Shown here in pieces: positions 61,089 to 64,000 of a stretch of 64,000 bases of DNA. The position numbers were made by a program, and so were the translations under genes. Position 1 is the first letter of the stretch; each line of letters opens with the position of its first letter. Source of the stretch: JALZUR01 sp965205365 (GTDB taxonomy: Bacteria > Bdellovibrionota > Bdellovibrionia > Bdellovibrionales > UBA1609); the NCBI GenBank assembly GCA_965205365.1, contig CBDBGT010000010.1:1-64000 (forward strand), read 5' to 3'. The notes below the pieces were generated by a model. That model was given only the letters and a program-made list of their open reading frames with translations, was not told where the DNA came from and ran no database searches.

Positions 61089-61202
61089 TGTCTCCCCCAT
61101 AATAAAAAATATACAAATTTACGGATAAGATAAACAAGAAGGACTTATCAAGCAATATTATTATGAAACTGTTTTTTAACCAATATAAACAGTATTTCTA
61201 TT

Positions 61203-62261
61203 AACCTGAGTTCGGCGTTACATTCTTTATAAAATAAGTGTTTAAAGTTTTTGACGCCCCTTGCAATCCCAGAAAACAAAAAAAGCCATAAAATCCTTAG
61301 TTCAAACAAAAACGCCAATGACGGCAATTTTAAAAAGGAATTTTATGACTCAAGATAAGCTTACCACTGTTTTTTGCGCTGTCGATGATTTTTGTATGCA
61401 TTATGAAAATGTTTATAAAAAACAAGCCTTAGAAAATCGAAAGCCTTTTAGAGGTACGCCCTCAAATCTAGCAATAAGTGAAGTTATATCAATTTTAATT
61501 CTATTTCACCCATGTGGATTTAGAACCTTCAAGCAATTCTATCTACACTTGAGAGCTTATCACAAAGGGGACTTCCCTTATTTGGTAAGCTACACAAGAT
61601 TTGTAGAGCTTATCCCCTCAGCACTCATACCTCTTTGTTCTTTTTTAAAATCACGGTTTGTAAAGTCAACAGGAATCAATTTTATCGACTCTACACCTCT
61701 GAGAGTATGTAGAAATAAACGCATTAAAAGGAATAAAGTTTTCAAAGACATAGCTGCAGTTGGAAAGTCTACAATGGGTTGGTTTTTTGGATTTAAACTT
61801 CACATTGTCACCAATGAGTTTGGCCATTTGTTATCTGCACAGATTACAGCTGGCAATGTTGATGACAGAAAACCTGTTCCTAAGTTGGCAGAGGGTTTAT
61901 GGGGAAAGCTGTTTGCTGATAAAGGTTATATTTCAAAAAAGTTATTTAATGAGCTTTTTGAAAATGGGGTCAAACTGATCACTTCCGTCAGAAAAGGCAT
62001 GAAGAATAGGTTGATGGAAATGGAGGATAAAATTCTTTTACGAAAGCGCTCAGTTATTGAGACCATAAATGATCAGCTTAAAAATATTTCTCAAGTAGAG
62101 CACTCTAGACACCGTAGTCCTACAAACGCCATGGTTAATATAATTGCAGGGCTTGTAGCGTATACATTTCAAGAAAAAAAACCAAGAATCAACTGGAGCG
62201 CAGAAGAACAAAAATTGATAAACACCGCTCTGATAGTAGCTTAGATCGCCGAACTCAGGTT
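61203..62261 (+). mobile_element. IS982-family element, complete
   Basis: Terminal inverted repeats taacctgagttcggcg (left, from 61203) and cgccgaactcaggtta (right, to 62261) are perfect over 16 bases and enclose one transposase gene; length is about 1.06 kb. No convincing target duplication is visible next to the ends. A fragment of the same family remains 4 kb upstream. Confidence 0.92.
61345..62244 (+). CDS. IS982-family transposase
   Basis: ATG 61345 follows aaaaaggaatttt, a good ribosome binding site, and gives a 299-residue protein (MTQDKLTTVFCAVDDFC), the family's normal size. A longer frame from TTG 61261 is less likely. DDE-type motifs are INFIDSTPLRVCRNKR (first Asp), LFADKGYISKKLF (second Asp) and RSVIETINDQLKNISQVEHS (Glu), ending in the conserved RHRSPTNA. 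The gene is open throughout and may be active. Confidence 0.93.
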   Translation: MTQDKLTTVFCAVDDFCMHYENVYKKQALENRKPFRGTPSNLAISEVISILILFHPCGFRTFKQFYLHLRAYHKGDFPYLVSYTRFVELIPSALIPLCSFLKSRFVKSTGINFIDSTPLRVCRNKRIKRNKVFKDIAAVGKSTMGWFFGFKLHIVTNEFGHLLSAQITAGNVDDRKPVPKLAEGLWGKLFADKGYISKKLFNELFENGVKLITSVRKGMKNRLMEMEDKILLRKRSVIETINDQLKNISQVEHSRHRSPTNAMVNIIAGLVAYTFQEKKPRINWSAEEQKLINTALIVA

Positions 62262-62626
62262 ATTAAATTTGGTTTTAATTTAACTTAAAATAAACATAAG
62301 GCCCTAATGTTTCCCTAACTTTCTTTAAAACTGCATCTATTAAGAGCATAAATATAGATTTTACAACTACCTACCAGGTTTAAGAGCTAGCTTTAAATGC
62401 TCTATACTCAGACATTTTAAAGTCTTCCTCGAGCACAACCAATGCCCATGGCTTTTTATTAAGAACTTAAAAGTTTCCCACCTCTTAAATTAATAAGGAT
62501 AAGGCTATAGCCTTACCCCTAGGAATTCAAACTTTCCTCAAATCTCTTTAAATTACAAAAACTTTAATAACCTACTCAATAATACGCACCTAAACTCTTG
62601 ACGAACCGTAGTCACCAATAGATGAC
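62262..62626. other. Intergenic stretch with one strong palindrome
   Basis: The 16-base perfect palindrome taaggctatagcctta lies at 62500-62515; it has no loop and no T tract, so it is more like a protein-binding site than a terminator. Nothing else is recognised. Confidence 0.45.
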
Positions 62627-62818
62627 ATGTGTATGTTTTACTTTATCATTACTATGATAGTTATTTCCCTATTTTTAATCACTATGGCCATAGGTGTTCT
62701 CATGGGTAGAGCCCCATTAAAAGGCTCTTGCAATGGTTTAAATAACGTAATGGGCAAACATGGAGACTGTCAATTTTGCAATAAGAAAGAAAAGTGTAAA
62801 AAAAACCTAAGCCTTTAA
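62627..62818 (+). CDS. NqrM-like small membrane Cys protein (DUF539)
   Basis: The 63-residue protein has one N-terminal membrane helix and then the family pattern GVLMGRAPLKGSCNGLNNVM followed by DCQFCNKKEKC. The four Cys after the helix, in the order C...C-x-x-C...C, match NqrM, which delivers iron for assembly of the sodium-pumping NADH:quinone reductase. No nqr genes are in this window. The start may also be the ATG two codons later (62633). Short length lowers certainty, but the GSC-GLN motif is distinctive. Confidence 0.75.
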   Translation: MCMFYFIITMIVISLFLITMAIGVLMGRAPLKGSCNGLNNVMGKHGDCQFCNKKEKCKKNLSL

Positions 62819-62943
62819 ATAAAGGTAAATTCTAAGTTATTTTGCCCATATACTGCTTAAACAAAAAAAACATCTAATCAAAGCAAGCACTCTTAAATAC
62901 CACATATTTTCTAACTTAAATTGTTAAAACTAGGTCTAAAAAT

Positions 62944-63900
62944 TTATGCATTTAAACCAATTTCTTTAAGTCTTTGTTTAAGAAATTTATCGGCTAAAAT
63001 TCTAGGGTACTTCTCCCCCTCCCCTACACATGAGGAAAGACATTCTAACATAACATCAGAATTTGGATGCATAAAAAAAGGCATAGAGTACCTACTTTCA
63101 CTAGACTTATCAGGATTGATCACCTGATGAGTAGTTGAAGGAATAACTTCATTAGTAATTCTAGAAAGCATATCGCCTGCATCAACAATCAATGAGTTCT
63201 TAGGAGGGTTTACGTCAAGCCACTTTCCATCTCGATCTTTTAACTGAAGTCCAGATTTAGTAGCAGCAACTAAAATTGTAATAAGATTGATATCTTCATG
63301 GGGTGCTGCTCTTAAAGCACTAGTTTTAAGACCTTCTTGTATTGGTGGGTAATGTAAGAGCCTTAGTATTGAATTTCCTTTAGACACTCTCTTCATAAAA
63401 TAGTCTTGGGGAACCTTTAATGGGACTGTTAAAGCTTCTAGTAAAGTATTGCCTATTCCATCTAACATATTGAATAATATAATAAATTTATCTTTAAAAT
63501 CTTTTAAAGATTCAATGGACAAATTTTCAAGCCAATAATTACTAAGCCCCTTATAACCTTCTCGACCTATATGCCAAAATTCTTTTAAATCAGCTATTTT
63601 AGAATTTTTTGCATGTTCAGTTGCAAATGGAGTATAGCCTCTTTGAAAGCCTTTTTCAGGCATAGAGTTTCTTCTTTTCACATCTTCAGGTAGGTTAAAT
63701 AAAGATTCTAAAAGAACATAGGCTTTGTTTAAAAGGTCTTCTGAAATATGATGCCCTGTTAAAACAATAAATCCATATTCTTTAAGCCCATAAAAAAGCA
63801 CATCAATAAACTTTTGTTTTTTTACAACATCCTCCCCCAAATAGTCATAAAGATTTAGCTCAGGAACTTTTCTAACTTTAACTTGAGTTTCTAAGGACAT
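62944..63900 (-). CDS. 2-oxoglutarate/Fe(II)-dependent oxygenase (isopenicillin N synthase-like)
   Basis: With ATG 63900 the protein has 318 residues. The N-terminal DIOX_N-type region (FYGLKEYGFIVLTGHHISED) and the C-terminal jelly roll are complete. The iron ligands are His201 and Asp203 (PHEDINLIT) and His258 (STTHQVINP). The 2-oxoglutarate anchor is Arg270 with Ser272 (SRYSMPFF). Such enzymes hydroxylate or cyclise small molecules; the substrate is unknown. A tract of ten G residues lies directly before the start codon, overlapping the ribosome binding region. The longer frame from 63939 reads through that tract and is probably not used. Confidence 0.88.
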   Translation of the reverse strand: MSLETQVKVRKVPELNLYDYLGEDVVKKQKFIDVLFYGLKEYGFIVLTGHHISEDLLNKAYVLLESLFNLPEDVKRRNSMPEKGFQRGYTPFATEHAKNSKIADLKEFWHIGREGYKGLSNYWLENLSIESLKDFKDKFIILFNMLDGIGNTLLEALTVPLKVPQDYFMKRVSKGNSILRLLHYPPIQEGLKTSALRAAPHEDINLITILVAATKSGLQLKDRDGKWLDVNPPKNSLIVDAGDMLSRITNEVIPSTTHQVINPDKSSESRYSMPFFMHPNSDVMLECLSSCVGEGEKYPRILADKFLKQRLKEIGLNA

Positions 63901-63905
63901 ACTTA

Positions 63906-63915
63906 CCCCCCCCCC
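63906..63915 (-). promoter_or_regulatory. Ten-G homopolymer at the oxygenase ribosome binding site
   Basis: On the minus strand ten consecutive G residues precede taagtATG. The tract occupies the Shine-Dalgarno position, so slippage would change spacing or strength of initiation. It is the longest G/C homopolymer I noticed in this AT-rich window. Confidence 0.6.
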
Positions 63916-64000
63916 AATTGTAAAACTTATGAAAACCATGAAAGACTTATTTTTTCAACTATAGCTAATTTATTTTTAAAAGAATTCTTTGATTTTTTAG

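Noticed and set aside
1..64000. CRISPR array
   Set aside because: No set of short, evenly spaced direct repeats with unique spacers was seen; the tRNA-Leu half repeats are only three and about 167 bases apart.
1..64000. rRNA operon or replication origin
   Set aside because: No rRNA-like sequence, DnaA-box cluster or dnaA/gyrB neighbourhood was seen.

Overview
The window is an AT-rich stretch from a Gram-negative bacterium. Evidence for the envelope type is the many lipobox proteins, a Tat signal, a YfgM/BamB-like pair, a mechanosensitive channel and system II cytochrome c maturation. The gene set includes alternative complex III, CarD, monomeric isocitrate dehydrogenase, leucine dehydrogenase and many short unknown lipoproteins. 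I read this as a deltaproteobacterium-like or Bdellovibrionota-like lineage; that placement is an inference from gene content, not from a marker tree.

Layout. Positions 1-11.9 kb are an insertion-sequence graveyard: part of an IS3 element, a truncated recombinase-like gene, an IS481 copy with a nonsense codon, a complete IS1634-family element bracketed by a 298-bp direct repeat, a winged-helix/nucleotidyltransferase pair with operator-like repeats, an IS3 remnant, a toxin-antitoxin-like pair, an IS256 fragment, an orphan prepilin-like gene, and an IS5 (IS903-type) element that itself carries broken IS1634 pieces. From 11.9 to 22.9 kb lie bioY, a YiiX-like amidase, a 1121-residue lipoprotein with a metallopeptidase-like C-terminus, small secreted proteins, a CBS-less IMP dehydrogenase/GMP reductase, murI and a peroxiredoxin.

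Positions 23.0-34.6 kb on the minus strand are respiratory: rnhA, then resB-ccsA (cytochrome c maturation), a decayed second copy of ccsA, then actABCDEF, a six-gene alternative complex III that passes electrons from quinol to cytochrome c through hemes that ResB/CcsA would attach. Positions 34.8-41.1 kb are a decayed island at tRNA-Leu(CAA): two 5'-half tRNA-Leu copies, the intact tRNA, the C-terminal end of a tyrosine integrase, an IS3 copy identical to the one at the window start, a truncated ISL3 transposase, an excisionase-like gene, a second IS3 element and an IS256 fragment.

Positions 41.2-63.9 kb are mostly housekeeping: carD-gltX, uvrB-uvrC, lipoproteins, a Xer-type recombinase, monomeric icd, a solitary rpsN, a DUF2799-like lipoprotein, an MscS channel, msrB, a BamB/YfgM-like pair, leucine dehydrogenase, an IS982 element, an NqrM-like gene and a 2-oxoglutarate/Fe(II) oxygenase preceded by a ten-G tract. 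The density and variety of IS elements, with many decayed copies, suggests relaxed selection or ongoing genome erosion. The most unusual signals are the long IS1634 target duplications, the tandem tRNA-Leu 5' halves, the direct-repeat operator of the nucleotidyltransferase pair, the RNase H with a C-terminal viroplasmin-type domain, and the poly-G tract.
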